A stretch of 64,000 nucleotides of DNA from Desmodus rotundus (Eukaryota > Chordata > Mammalia > Chiroptera > Phyllostomidae), in assembly GCF_022682495.2 (NCBI RefSeq), contig NC_071396.1, positions 22,131,735 through 22,195,734 of the forward strand. The letters are read 5' to 3'. The stretch's first letter is position 1; every line of letters starts with the position of its first letter. Under the pieces are notes generated by a model. That model was not told the DNA's origin, searched no databases, and worked only from the letters and a program-made list of their open reading frames with translations. The translations under genes and the position numbers were made by a program. Below are positions 12,357 to 23,639 of the stretch, one piece after another.

Positions 12357-13290
12357 CTCAATTCCTATTTTCTTGAGTGTTTTTTATCATGAATGAGTTT
12401 TGACTTTTGTCAAAGTCTTTTTTGGCATTGATAGAAATAATTCTGGTTTTTTCCCCTTAGATTTAATAAATGTGATGTGTAGTATTTCTGGATTTTCTAA
12501 CACTGAACTAAACTGGCATTCCTGAAATACATCCCACTTGGCCATGGGGTATTATTTTCTTAGTGTGGTGGCTGATTCTGTCTGCTAACAACTTGTGTAA
12601 GAATCTCTTCCATCGATATTCATGAGTGATACAGGTCTGTAGGATTTTGTCTTTGCACTTTCTTTATCTGGTTGAGGTATCAGTGCTATAGTTGCTTCCT
12701 AAAAAGAATTTGGAAGTTTTCCTTTATTTCCATGGCTCTGGGATAATTTGTAAAGTACTAGGACTGTCTGGTCCTTGAAGACTTGATAGAATTCACCTGT
12801 GGAGCCATGTGGGCTTCGTGAGTTTGGTTGTGTGGTTTCTTAATAACTGTGTCCATTTCTTCTGGGGAAATTGGTTACATTTTCTAACACTAAGGGGTCG
12901 ATTTAAATAACATGTGTTCCCTGTGAAATCATCCATTTCATCTAGGTTTTCCAATCTGTTTACCTAGATGTCAGCAAAGTAATCTCTTATGACTTTAAAT
13001 TTCTTCTGTTTGAGAGCTTATTTCCCCCTGGTCATTTCTTATTCTATATATTTGTACTTTCTTTTTTCTTTTCCTTGACCAATCTTGTTAGTGGTTTGGC
13101 TGTTTCATTAATTTTTCCACAAAAAAATCAACAATATTTTGATATATTGATTAGGACTATTCTTTTCTGTTCTCTATTTCATTAATTTCTGCTTTTACCT
13201 TTAATATTTTCTTCCTTGGGCTTTCTTTTGTTTTTCCCAGTCCTTTCTGTAGGCATTTGAACTGCACATTTGAATTTTAAAAATGAAGGC
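12357..13290 (-). mobile_element. L1 fragment, inverted (right part)
   Basis: Antisense ORF2 continues after the Ves: GGCATTCCTGAAATACATCC, CAGGTCTGTAGGATTTTGTC, GTTGAGGTATCAGTGCTATA and ATTTCATTAATTTCTGCTTTT. Fades out near 13290. Confidence 0.85.
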
Positions 13291-13629
13291 AGCTTTATGG
13301 AAGGGGATACAAAAAAAAGTTGGGTTTGCTGATTTATGGAGACACAGTGAAAATGCCCCCAAATCAGGGAACATTGCACTCAGCAACTACAGGACAGCAG
13401 GCGCGCAGCAGGACGGAGCCAGGGGAAGCATGGGGGGCGAACGTGCCTGGCCGACCTGGCTGCCTTTGTGTGCTCTGCATTCAGCCGCTGTCACGTGGGG
13501 GCACACTACGGTGAAATCACAGGCGGACCAGTGCTGCTTCTGCACTTCTGGATGGCATTTCCCTGTTTACTAATTCATGTGGGCTAATCCGCCTTACAGA
13601 AGCAGACCTGTAGCAGAGCACACTGTGTT

Positions 13630-13745
13630 TTTATTCCTGTTACGCAGAACTGAGCCTTCGAGATGAGAAACTTAGCGAAGGCCACATAGTTGATGAGTAG
13701 CCAAGGCGATTGTGGAAAAGATCCAAGCCCTTCACTGTTCCGCAG
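13630..13745 (-). mobile_element. MIR SINE fragment
   Basis: Antisense MIR core: ACTGAGCCTTCGAGATGAGA, then AGGCCACATAGTTGATGAGT. Confidence 0.55.
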
Positions 13746-14095
13746 CGCCTCCCTGGCAATAGCCGAAGCCAGGATTCTCTGCATCTCAGTGGAGCCATGT
13801 GACGAAGTTCTGTCTCAAGAACACACAGGAGCGATACACACCTCTGCCAGAACTGGCCCGTAAAAACTCCTTCCCCGGTCCTCCACACACTCTCTGTCTC
13901 GTAATCCACTCACTGAAGGCAGAGAGTGTCCAGGACCCAGAGGAGGGTGGGGACCATGATGCACTGGGGCAGGGTCCCTGGTGACCAATGGAAAGCTGCC
14001 TAACCGGGAACATTAGACTGTACAGGGAGCAGGAACCAAGTTTTATTGTTGTAAAGCCTCTGAAAATTGAGATATGCCTGCCATAGCAGCTAATA

Positions 14096-14293
14096 GAAAT
14101 TTTTATTCATCAATTTTTAGAGAGAGGAAGGGAAAGAGACAGAGAGAGAGAGAGAGCGCAACATCGATTTGTTGCTCCACTTACTGATGCACTCATTGGT
14201 TGATTCTTGTATGTGCCCTGACCAGGGATGGAACTCACAACCTTGGCAGACAGAAGTGGTACTCTAACCAACAGAGCTAACTGGCCAGGCTCA
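14096..14293 (-). mobile_element. Ves SINE with 9-bp target-site duplication
   Basis: Minus-strand Ves ending at AGCTAACTGGCCAGGC. CAGCTAATA at 14087-14095 is repeated at 14294-14302. Confidence 0.93.
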
Positions 14294-14302
14294 CAGCTAA
14301 TA

Positions 14303-15599
14303 TTACGTTAATAATACACTGATACTGGTCCTCAAAGCTGTGTCGGATTGACACAAAGTCCCTCCCTGTCAGCTATAATCTTATACTGTTCATCCAACAA
14401 AAAACATGCCAAGTAAAAAACTTCATTTGATTCACTTAGACAATCAGATTACATAGCAACAGGTTTCGCCCTTAACTATGCTCTCCCCAGCGGTCTGAAG
14501 TATGCACACGTATCCATGCTCTTCTCTACAGCCTGGGAGTGCGGCCCCTCAGTGTGCCGAAGAAACAGCAACATCACCCAAGGTCCTCCTGCTCACGTTT
14601 GATCCTGCGGCCCCAGACTCAAGCCCAGCTCTTAGACTCCAGCTTCACACCGTCTGCCCTGGATGTTCTGGGTAAGACCCGGTAGAGATGACGCCCTGAG
14701 AAACTCCAGCTCCTGCTCCCTGTCACTCACCCTCTACAAGCAGCAACCCAGGTAATGCTTGGTCGGCAATTTTGGTATAATTGCATTTCTTGGCCATAGT
14801 ATGAACCACTCTCTACAAACCTGCCCTTTCAGATGTCATTACAGGGTCTATTCCATTAAAAACAGAAGCCTGTTCAATGCATTTTACTCAAATACATATA
14901 TATATGAGGTTTTCCTTTTGTAGGTATCTCAAAGCACCCAGTTATAGTTTAAAAGTAAACCCCAATTCTTGATCATGAGAATTACGGTGACATATTATTT
15001 CCACTAAATCCATTTTCTCCACACTCTCCTTGTTCACAAATCATAAATATGTGTTAAATCTGACATTTCACGAAGCGGAGACCACACACTGTGTTGGGAA
15101 AGGCACTGGCCAGGGGTCAAACCTTCGGGGAATCTGATCTTGCTTCACTCTCCACGGTGATGCGACCTTGGGCAAATCGCGAAAGCCGAAAATTCCTCGC
15201 CCGTATGGAAGATAACACGGTACGTCCTGGGCAGCCCTCAAGCGCACCATCTTGGCCAGGGGCCCACACGAGGGTGAGTCTCTTTTGGTTGCCGTGCCCA
15301 TTGTGCTCACGGCACAGTGCCGATTGGAAAACATTTGACTAAATATAATCATTTACAAAGCCTTTTTAGAGTTATGACTGCAGCATTCTAAGTTTTGAAA
15401 AATTCCTTCTTTTTCTTTTGCTGTGATGGTACAGGAGGGTGAGGAGCCAGCTGCATGGCTTGTAAAGCCCAATGCAGACTGGAAATGCAGGGTTCCGTGT
15501 TTAGACACTGAAAATTTAAGATGGCAACAGCAGAGCTCCAAACTGAGTACAGATGCTTCTCAGTGTGGGGCCTGAGGGCCTGGCCCTGAGCGTAATTAG
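14303..15599. other. Intergenic sequence, no gene seen
   Basis: Unique sequence with a short (AT)n patch near 14895. No recognisable exon or repeat. Confidence 0.5.
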
Positions 15600-15855
15600 G
15601 AAAACTGGCTCTGGAGCCAGATGGCTTGAGGACAAATTCCATCTCTCTGGCCTTTTAGCTGCATGGTCTTGTGCGGGCTACTTAGCCACTTGCTGCCTCA
15701 GTTTCCTCATCTGCTACAAGAGGATAATTAGAATACCCATCTCATAAGGTTATTGGGAATTAAATGAAGTTGAATGAATTATTATCATAAAATGCTTAAA
15801 ACTGACCCCTGGGGAGTACTCAATCGCAGGTAACAATAACGACCATTATTTTCAT
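15600..15855 (+). mobile_element. MIR SINE
   Basis: Near full-length MIR: ACTGGCTCTGGAGCCAGATG, TGCCTCAGTTTCCTCATCTG, CCATCTCATAAGGTTATTGG, then AGTACTCAATCGCAGG. Confidence 0.9.
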
Positions 15856-16359
15856 TTGTGTACTGAGCGCTGTGAGATAGATGGGCGTTATTATAATTCC
15901 ACTGGAGACTAGGGACGCCGTGTGTCTTGTTCACTGATGTGTCCCCAGGGCCCAGCACGGGAGATGGTGCTTTTATCATTTTTAAACCACTGGCAATCGG
16001 AGGATGAGCCTTAATGGAAACTCGCGTCACTTTGAAACACGTGAAGCTGTGTCAGACGGACTCCTGAGTCCATTCTCGGAGCTCATAGGCTGTGCTCTTT
16101 CCCACATGAAAAACCCAAAGTACAAAGTTATGAACAAAATTGATGTGAAATGCTTAGGCAAGAAAATTACACAGCAACACGTTTCACATTTAACTCAAAT
16201 ATACTCCCCGTGGAGCCGCGTGTGTGTCCACCTTGCGCATGTCTGCCACTGTGCCCTGGGGGCAGGGCCCTGGACGCTCCGGTTTGCCTTAGAAAAAAAC
16301 TTCACCCCAGAGCTGCGTGTTCGGGGTAAACCCTCGCCCAAGTTGGCTAAGAAAATAAA

Positions 16360-16475
16360 GAAACCCTCATTTTACTTAGGAGGAAACTAGGGGTTGATAG
16401 CCTGCCTAAATTCACTTAGAGTCATTGGTCAAGCCAGGATTTGAATGGATGTCCAAGAGCTTGTCCTGTTTCCAC
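16360..16475 (-). mobile_element. MIR SINE fragment
   Basis: Antisense MIR: CATTTTACTTAGGAGGAAAC, then CAAGCCAGGATTTGAATGGA. Confidence 0.75.
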
Positions 16476-17734
16476 TCTTTGTGCAGCCTCCCGAATGCAC
16501 TCCCCCGCCCCGCCCGCCCCTCGCTCCTTCAACAGGCCGAGAGCTTGTTGAACTGTAGTGAAAGCATAATTCCGGGCATGGAGATAAGAGCAGTTTCGAG
16601 CATTTCTCTCCCCACCCACACCATATTTATCTCCATACGACTATTATCAGAGTTGGAATTTAGATACTCACTTTGGAATGTGGTTAAAAAAAATTAAAGA
16701 CGACCATGTATTTCTTGCTCTCGTTTGGAAGGCTCAGTTCAATTGTTGGAATAATTCAATCTGACTGTTTGATACAAATATATGTAATCCTTTAAAAGTA
16801 GCCACCTTAATGAAGGATCAAATTATAGTTTTAGCAAGGGGGGGCACAATATATGTAAGTCCCAGCCCCAGGTTAATTTGCTACAAGGAGAAGATCTGTT
16901 TATACTTTATTAATAGAATGCATGTTCTGGAAACTTCTCTGACCCTGTAACAGAGAGGGCAGCTCTCAGAGCTTTGTCCATAAAGTTACCAACCTAGCAT
17001 AGTAATAGCTCCAGCACTTTTTTATCGATTGAAGTCCGCTGTGATGCTTCTCGCTAGTTTTAGAAGCACAGAGAACATGGAGGTATCTAGCTTCTTAGTC
17101 TTTGTTACCAGTGTGATAAAATTTGACAGTATGATAATAGTGTAGAACTATTGCTAATGCAAACCCTGAGATCGGTAGTCCTCAGCAAGCTGTGAGGTCC
17201 GGATGGGGGCGTGTCAAGGGGACGGATGTCGTATATAGCTTCCCTTACCAAACAGTGGTGATGCGTGTCTTCTGGATTCCACGGCGAGTCTCACTACAGG
17301 AGGAGGCAACAAATGATTCACAGCCCTCACCACCACCTTCAGAGAGTTTGGAAAATAGATTCATAATATTAGCTTTTTGTTAACTGACCACTTAAAAAGT
17401 GCGAAATCTTACCTGTTCAGAAAACATAGTCAAGTTAAGGTAAACTTAATCTGAAGTTTTGTTTTCTCTTACAATATACTGAAAAGATTTTATGATTTAT
17501 TTTCCATGGAGATATCATATATTTTATTTTCTTATTTTTTTAGAGACATACTTTTTATTAGTAAGAAAACAATCACAGCTGGTTATCAGTGATATGTTCA
17601 GAGTTACTATCAAATTAGTACTGAGTAAAACGGTGTAGAAGAACCCAATTTTTGTTTTGATTGTTTCATTCACAATCCATAAGTCACACTGAGCTATGAG
17701 ATGGTATTAAGTCCTTTTAAGAATATAAATTTTT
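16476..17734. other. Intergenic sequence, no gene seen
   Basis: AT-rich unique sequence; no ORF, exon signature or repeat I can name. Confidence 0.5.
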
Positions 17735-18715
17735 CTACATCAAAATTTAAAACTTCTCTGCATCAAAGGATACAACAGAGTGAAAAAGCCAACCTATGGA
17801 ATGGAAGAAAATATTTGCAAATCATATATCTGATAAAGGGGTTAATATCCAGAATATATAAAGAACTATAACTCAACAATAAAAACAAATTGGTTAAAAA
17901 GCAAACAAAGGACTTGATAAACATTCCTCTAAAGAAGATATACAAATGGCCAGTAAGCACACGAAAAGGTGCTTAATACCACTAATCACTAGGAATATGC
18001 AGGTCAAAACCTCAATGAGATATCACCTCGTACGTTAGGATGGCTACCATCAAAAAGTAGAAGACAGTAAGTAGTGAGGATGTGGAGAAAATGAAACCTT
18101 TGTGCACGTTAGTAGGAATGTAAAATGATGGAAAACAGTATGAAAGTTTCTCAACAAGTCAAAAACAATATGTGGTCCAGCAATTCATTTCTGGGTTTAT
18201 GCCCAAAAGAATTAAAAGCAAATCCTCAAAGAATTATCTTCACACCCACATTCATGGAACTGTCATTCACAACAGCCAAAGGTGGAGGCAACCCATGTGT
18301 CCATCAACTGATGAAGGGACAAAGAGAGTGTGATCTATACACATAATAGAAAATTTTCCAGTCTTTAAAAAAAAAAAAGGAAACTCTAAGATATTACAAC
18401 ATGAATGAAACTTGAGGACATCACGCTGAGTGAAATAAGCCCGTCACAAAATGACAAATACTGTGTGGTCCCACTTATAAAGAGTAGTACCTAGAGCACC
18501 TAGGTACCTAGAGTAGGGCTGAGGCTCGGAGGAGGGGAACGAGAGGGTTATTGGTGAACGGATACCAAGCTGCAGTTTTGCAGAATGAAGAGAGTCCTGG
18601 AGATGGATGGTGATAATAGTCGCAAACAATGTGAATGTACATAATGCCACTGAATGTTACACTTAAAAATGATTAAGATGAACTTGTATTCTATCACAAT
18701 TAAACAATAAAAGAA
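17735..18715 (+). mobile_element. L1 3' portion, 5'-truncated
   Basis: ORF2 C-terminal and 3'UTR landmarks in order: CATCAAAGGATACAACAGAG, GAATATATAAAGAACTATAA, CAATGAGATATCACCTCG, GTGAAATAAGCCCGTCACAA, and an AATAAAAGAATAT tail. Stops throughout. Confidence 0.92.
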
Positions 18716-18826
18716 TATATGACTCTTATTAAAGCAGCTTATGCATGTTCATTGCAATGAACTGTATATCCAATTAACCTAAACTGTTTTGACAATAAAC
18801 CTGTTTCTTCCTTCTGTGTTTTGCAG

Positions 18827-18957
18827 CCTTGGGTTGAAGCTCCCGATTCTACTTATAACAATGCACAAGAGAATTAATTAAATACAAGATGTCTCAGCAG
18901 CTTCAGATGCAGCTGATCACCCCCTTCTGGAGAAACTCTATGCTCTCAGCTTCCAAG
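18827..18957 (+). other. Candidate spliced exon of unknown transcript
   Basis: A 131-nt segment is flanked by a strong acceptor (long pyrimidine tract then TTTTGCAG) and a donor (AAG|GTATGA). An ATG at 18889 opens 23 codons, beginning MSQQLQMQLITPFW, that run in phase 0 to the donor. It begins about 110 bp after the end of an L1 copy. I do not recognise the peptide. It could be an upstream noncoding or coding exon of a bat lncRNA, an alternative 5' exon for EGLN1, or a chance arrangement of splice motifs. Confidence 0.3.
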
Positions 18958-18989
18958 GTATGACAACCCTCGGCTTTCCTTCTGCCTTA

Positions 18990-19800
18990 CTGGCAATTGT
19001 TTTTCAGTCGTCTTTGCTGGTCCTTGTCCTCTACTTGATCTCCAGCATTTCCAGTTCATCTCACTTCTGCCATGGGCTTCTGTTTCTCTGCGAGCATATG
19101 CACTCCCTCCGTAGGTGTTTGCGTCCTTCCCATGGATTTATGTTCCACTGAGAAATCCCAACAGGAAAGTGGCGTGAATGTTAGGTGCACGTGGATATTA
19201 CTTGGAAAGCAAGTTGGGTACGATTTACATTGAATAGCTAAACTCACAAAGGGTGCTGGGGAATTCCTAACAACAGAGACTGTGTTCTCTGATACCTCTA
19301 GGATGCTCTATAACAAAATGCTCAGACAACTCTTTTCCAGCTGTCACATCATCATTTTACCCTAGAAAAGTGCAAACAAGATTCACTGTATTTGGACTGT
19401 CTACATTTTTGAATCCCTTTCCCTTGCCTCCGCTCTCTCTTATCAATCCCGTCGTTGTCTTTGCTCCTTAACACCAAGAGTCTAACGGCTGTGCCTCTCA
19501 CATGAATTTTCTTTGAAGCTGTCTATCTCCTGATATTTCTGAAAATTGGCTTGATGGAATGTGTCACCCGTGTACAGAGGTCCAACGGAAGTCCTGGTGA
19601 CCTGAATCATGGGATGCTTGTGTTATCTCTTAGGAATCTGAATTCCCAAGTACCCTTAAGCCCGCCCCTCTCTTAGCCTTCTCTTCTTAAATAAATGGCA
19701 CAACCACCCACCCCGCTGCTCAGCAGAAGCCAGGGAGGCGTCCTCGAGTCTTCTTCTCACTCCTCATTGCATCTCCCACAACAGTAGACATTTTGCTGAC
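18990..19800 (+). mobile_element. Scattered L2 traces
   Basis: Two patches resemble sense L2: about 19000-19050 (GTCTTTGCTGGTCCTTGTCC) and about 19690-19790 (AAATGGCACAACCACCCACC, then GTCTTCTTCTCACTCCTCA). The sequence between is not assignable. Confidence 0.4.
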
Positions 19801-20408
19801 AAATGAATGAAATTAACTAATGAGTGATTTACTGTAAAGGAACATATTTTTTTTGTAGACAGCTTTACTGGTGAAATATGGTGTATACTGGTGCTCTGTC
19901 ATGATTAATTTATATATGAAAATAATTGATCGCAATGCTTTGCTGTGAGCATGGAACTTAGGGGAACCAATAAAAGAAATTAACATGTTCCATACCCTTA
20001 AAAACATTCTACTGTGTAAAACAATAAAATGTGGAAGAAATTCTTCAGAAATGAATTAGCCTAAACTTCACCCAAGGCTATGGAATGCAGGAGAAACACT
20101 TGAACCCCAAGATGAAAAAAGGGACTTGGAGAAGGAGGGAGTGGTAGGTGCAGCTGTATATAAAGGGGGCCCTTGATGGGTGGGTTTACTGATTAGCTGA
20201 GGATTTTACATCTGTCCCAGTCATAGCAGGGAGACCCTGGAATTGGGCATGTAAGTGACTCAATATTTTAGAGGAAGTTCTTTGGCAATCTGACACAAGT
20301 TCATTGAACATTTTCACCGTAATGTTTTTCTTCTATTTTTAGATGGTCTTTTCCAGCTCAAGATTTAATGATTGTGTGGCTCTCTTACAATGAAAATAAT
20401 TTCTGGGT

Positions 20409-20608
20409 GCCCTGGCTGGTGTGTCTCAGTGGATTGAGCACTGGACTGTGAACTGAAGGGTCGCTGGTTCAATTCCCAGTTAGGGCACATGCTCAGGCTG
20501 CTGGCTAGATCCCCGGTCAGGGTCGAGTAAGAGGCAACCAACCAATGTTTCTCTTCCTCTCTTTCTCCCTCCTTTCCCCTTGCTCTAAAGAATAAAAATA
20601 AATAATTG
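20409..20608 (+). mobile_element. Ves SINE
   Basis: GCCCTGGCTGGTGTGTCTCA (A-box region) and GGTTCAATTCCC (B-box) keep the tRNA-like Pol III promoter parts. CT-rich body and AATAAAAATAAATAA tail follow. Confidence 0.94.
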
Positions 20609-20984
20609 CTGGATATTTGTGGAGTGTCCATCCCTACTCCCCAGCCTCCATGCCTGATATTTTTTGAAAGCTGCTACACGGACAGGCTTGGACTGATGGA
20701 GGCAGGAAGAATTTTTTCCTGCTTAGGCACCTCGGTGGAAACACAAAACCCAGAGAGGGGATGGGAGAGGCTGGCTCGGGCACGTCCGAGTGCAGAGCAG
20801 AGAGCGGACACAGCAGGGCTGAGCAGTGTTCTCAGGAGCATCGCTGAAGTCAGGCCGCCAAGAGGCAGCTGGAGTGTGGAGGCACTTCTAAGCTTGTCTG
20901 TGAACACACATCAGGCAGCCTGGGGACTCAGCCTCTACAGGCAAGGGGGCAATGAGTCAGCAAATGTGGATATTTATATCAATA

Positions 20985-21195
20985 TTAGGTCACCCCACAG
21001 GTTTTTGAAAGAGGGCTTCTGTTGAGCAAAGACCCAAAGGTGGGAGCGAGCCACGGGGCTATCTGGGGAAGAGCATTCCAGGCAGAGCCTTGGGTAGTGT
21101 CCTGGACATGCTTAGTGTCTTCAAGGACCAACAAGGAGTGATGCTAGGGAGGGTGGAGCAATGCAATCCAGTTCAGAGAGTTCGGGAGGTAAGTC
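20985..21195 (-). mobile_element. L2 fragment
   Basis: Antisense L2: GGGGAAGAGCATTCCAGGCA, then CAAGGACCAACAAGGAGTGA. Confidence 0.7.
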
Positions 21196-23639
21196 ACAGC
21201 GTGTAGTAGGATCAGTCCATTTTATTCACACTGCAGCTCACATGGACAAAAAAAAAGGTTGATCTTTCTCTGTACCTGATTCAGTCTTCCTGACCAGCCC
21301 CTATAGTTAAGGAGTATGACCTAAAATTTTAATGTTTGCCTAATACAGTAACCTTTGCCCGATGCAGTAATTTTAGAGTGCCTTTTCATAAACCTTCATC
21401 TAAGATAAAAACCACCATTCTCAGATTTCCTCTCTACCCTTTCCTTTCTTCTCTCCAAGAAGGAAAAGGCGTGGCTTGCTTTGTGGCCTTGTGGCCGCTC
21501 AGGAAAAGCTTCCTCGGAAATGTGCTCCTTCCTCTGGCCTCTGCAGTGATGACCGCATCCTCCGGGTCCCATCTGTTCCCCCCAGCACCCTGGGGTGAGG
21601 TCTCCTGTCAGTGTGATTTGTAGATGGGGCTCCCAGTTTGTGCGGCTAGTGGAGCTCCCTGTGTAATTGAACCTTACTGGTAATGAGGACCCTTCTGCAG
21701 TTTCACTCGGCCCTTCCTTCGTGTTCTGGCCGAGGTGGTCTACCACTCAGCCAGGACTGGACTTAGCTACCTGCCATGTACTCTTACAGGAGTCCCTGGG
21801 TCCTTCCCAGGCCATCTAGGAACTAAGGAGAACTGAGGAAAGGGAGAGGGCTGCCCTTCATCTGCCTTAGCAGATTGCTCCTGCAACGTTCGTCCAATGC
21901 GGCCACTTTGACAGATAGGAAGAGGGACTTTCGGGCCGTCTGCTCCCAGCTTCCAGCTCTTTCCCTTTTCTCATACATATCAAGACCAAAGGGCACACTT
22001 TCCCCTACTTCCATTTTCCCTAAAACTTTATTGTTTCTTGCTTTCTCTCAGGGCTGGATCTAGATATGCTTGGGGTGGGGGTAATGAAAATATTTAAAAA
22101 TCTTCTATTTTGACAAAGGCTGTCTTGCAAGATTAATGCCTTTGGTTGAAATCTCACCTTAAATGGCACAAGCTGAACATTAACTCTTTGCTTTATTTTT
22201 CACCTTCCTCTGTAGCTGGCCTGACATTCCCTGACTGCCTCCAGGTCGCCATCCCGAGCTAAGCAGAGGGCCGTGAGTGCAGAAATCGATGAGGAAAAGC
22301 ACATCGGTATATCCCGTGTATTACGGATTGTATTAACATTGGAATTAAAATAGTATAGTACTGCAACTAACATTGTAAAATGTAAATATTTTGTTGTACA
22401 ATAAGATAAGAGTTCTAAATCTGGGGTGGTCAACGCAGACTGCAGAGAACACTCTCCGTGCCGATCGACACGTACTGCAGAGTTCCGCAAGACGGAAGGC
22501 AGCCAGGGCTGAACGCCACTCTTCAGACGAGAGGTAAAGCTATGTGTTCTGACAGTCCCGCAGGTGTTAGCCTGGATCGGTTATTTTTAATAGTCAAAAA
22601 TATAAGATATTAGTCATAAGGAATAACTAAGGCCAAAAAAATGCCAAAGTAGAAACTCTTAAATTCAGGAAAACATATTAATTGACAATGTGCAATAGAT
22701 TCTCACTTGCTTCCAAGTGGATTTTCACTTGGTGTGTGGTCTGAGAAAACCCAGGGGAACTTCCTTTTTATAACTTTCTTCCCATTCATGCTGTTAGCTG
22801 GCCCTCCCACATTTAGGTTATCATGTTGAAAATATTGAGAGTAGACAGAGCCAAGATTATAGTTTTAATCTGAAACAAATTAAAAAATTGTATGGTGGAT
22901 GAGGGGGTGGGGGAATGTTTGCCAACATTTCAAAATCAGGTATTAACTCTTCAATATTAATTAATTACTGTGTCCATTCTTCATTACAGGAACATTTTTT
23001 AACATCTGTCATGTACTGAGTAAGTATAGTGCTGGGTAAACATAGTTGACTTTTTTTTTTAAAGAAAGACAGAACATGGTCTGCTGGGAAAGACAAATTT
23101 ATAAACTAAGACTTTAAGAAAGATTATTCTCATAAAGTGTGTGATAGATGGGAAGACACAGGGGCTGAAGTGGGGTATTATGGTAACCTGAGTCAGAAGT
23201 AATGAGAACTTTAACTAGAGTATGAGGACGAGTAACAGGAGGGAATTTAATGAGGGAACTTTCTGGAGTAGGACCAGAACTAGATTAAGATGCAGACCAG
23301 CAGGGAAGCTGCCCGGGTCCCCTTCTATAAAGAGTTGCTAAAACACCACTGGAAAAAATTAGAACTGTGGTCTCAATTCCATCAGGTTTCTCTAAACACC
23401 TTCTTATGTAATTGTCAAAATATAAACTAATATTGCTCTTATGAAATAAATGGTCTCCTAGAGAAAAAAAAAATTTAAGGTTTCTTACCTGTGCCAGGTT
23501 AGACCTAGTTCTACTGAATATCTCCACAATAAGCTCGTGCCAAATTATGACTAAGGGATGGGATGCTATTTCCAGGACCACCCACCTGATGGTCACATGA
23601 ACTTGGCAGTCACAATCACAATCAGAAATTCTAGGCTGA
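21196..23639. other. Intergenic sequence, no gene seen
   Basis: Mostly unique sequence. A weak antisense L2-like trace lies at about 22985-23225 (ATCTGTCATGTACTGAGTAA). Open frames on both strands lack splice borders and known motifs. Confidence 0.45.

Noticed and set aside
20409..20480. tRNA gene
   Set aside because: A- and B-box motifs are those of a Ves SINE head; no cloverleaf acceptor stem or anticodon arm is kept, and the SINE body follows.
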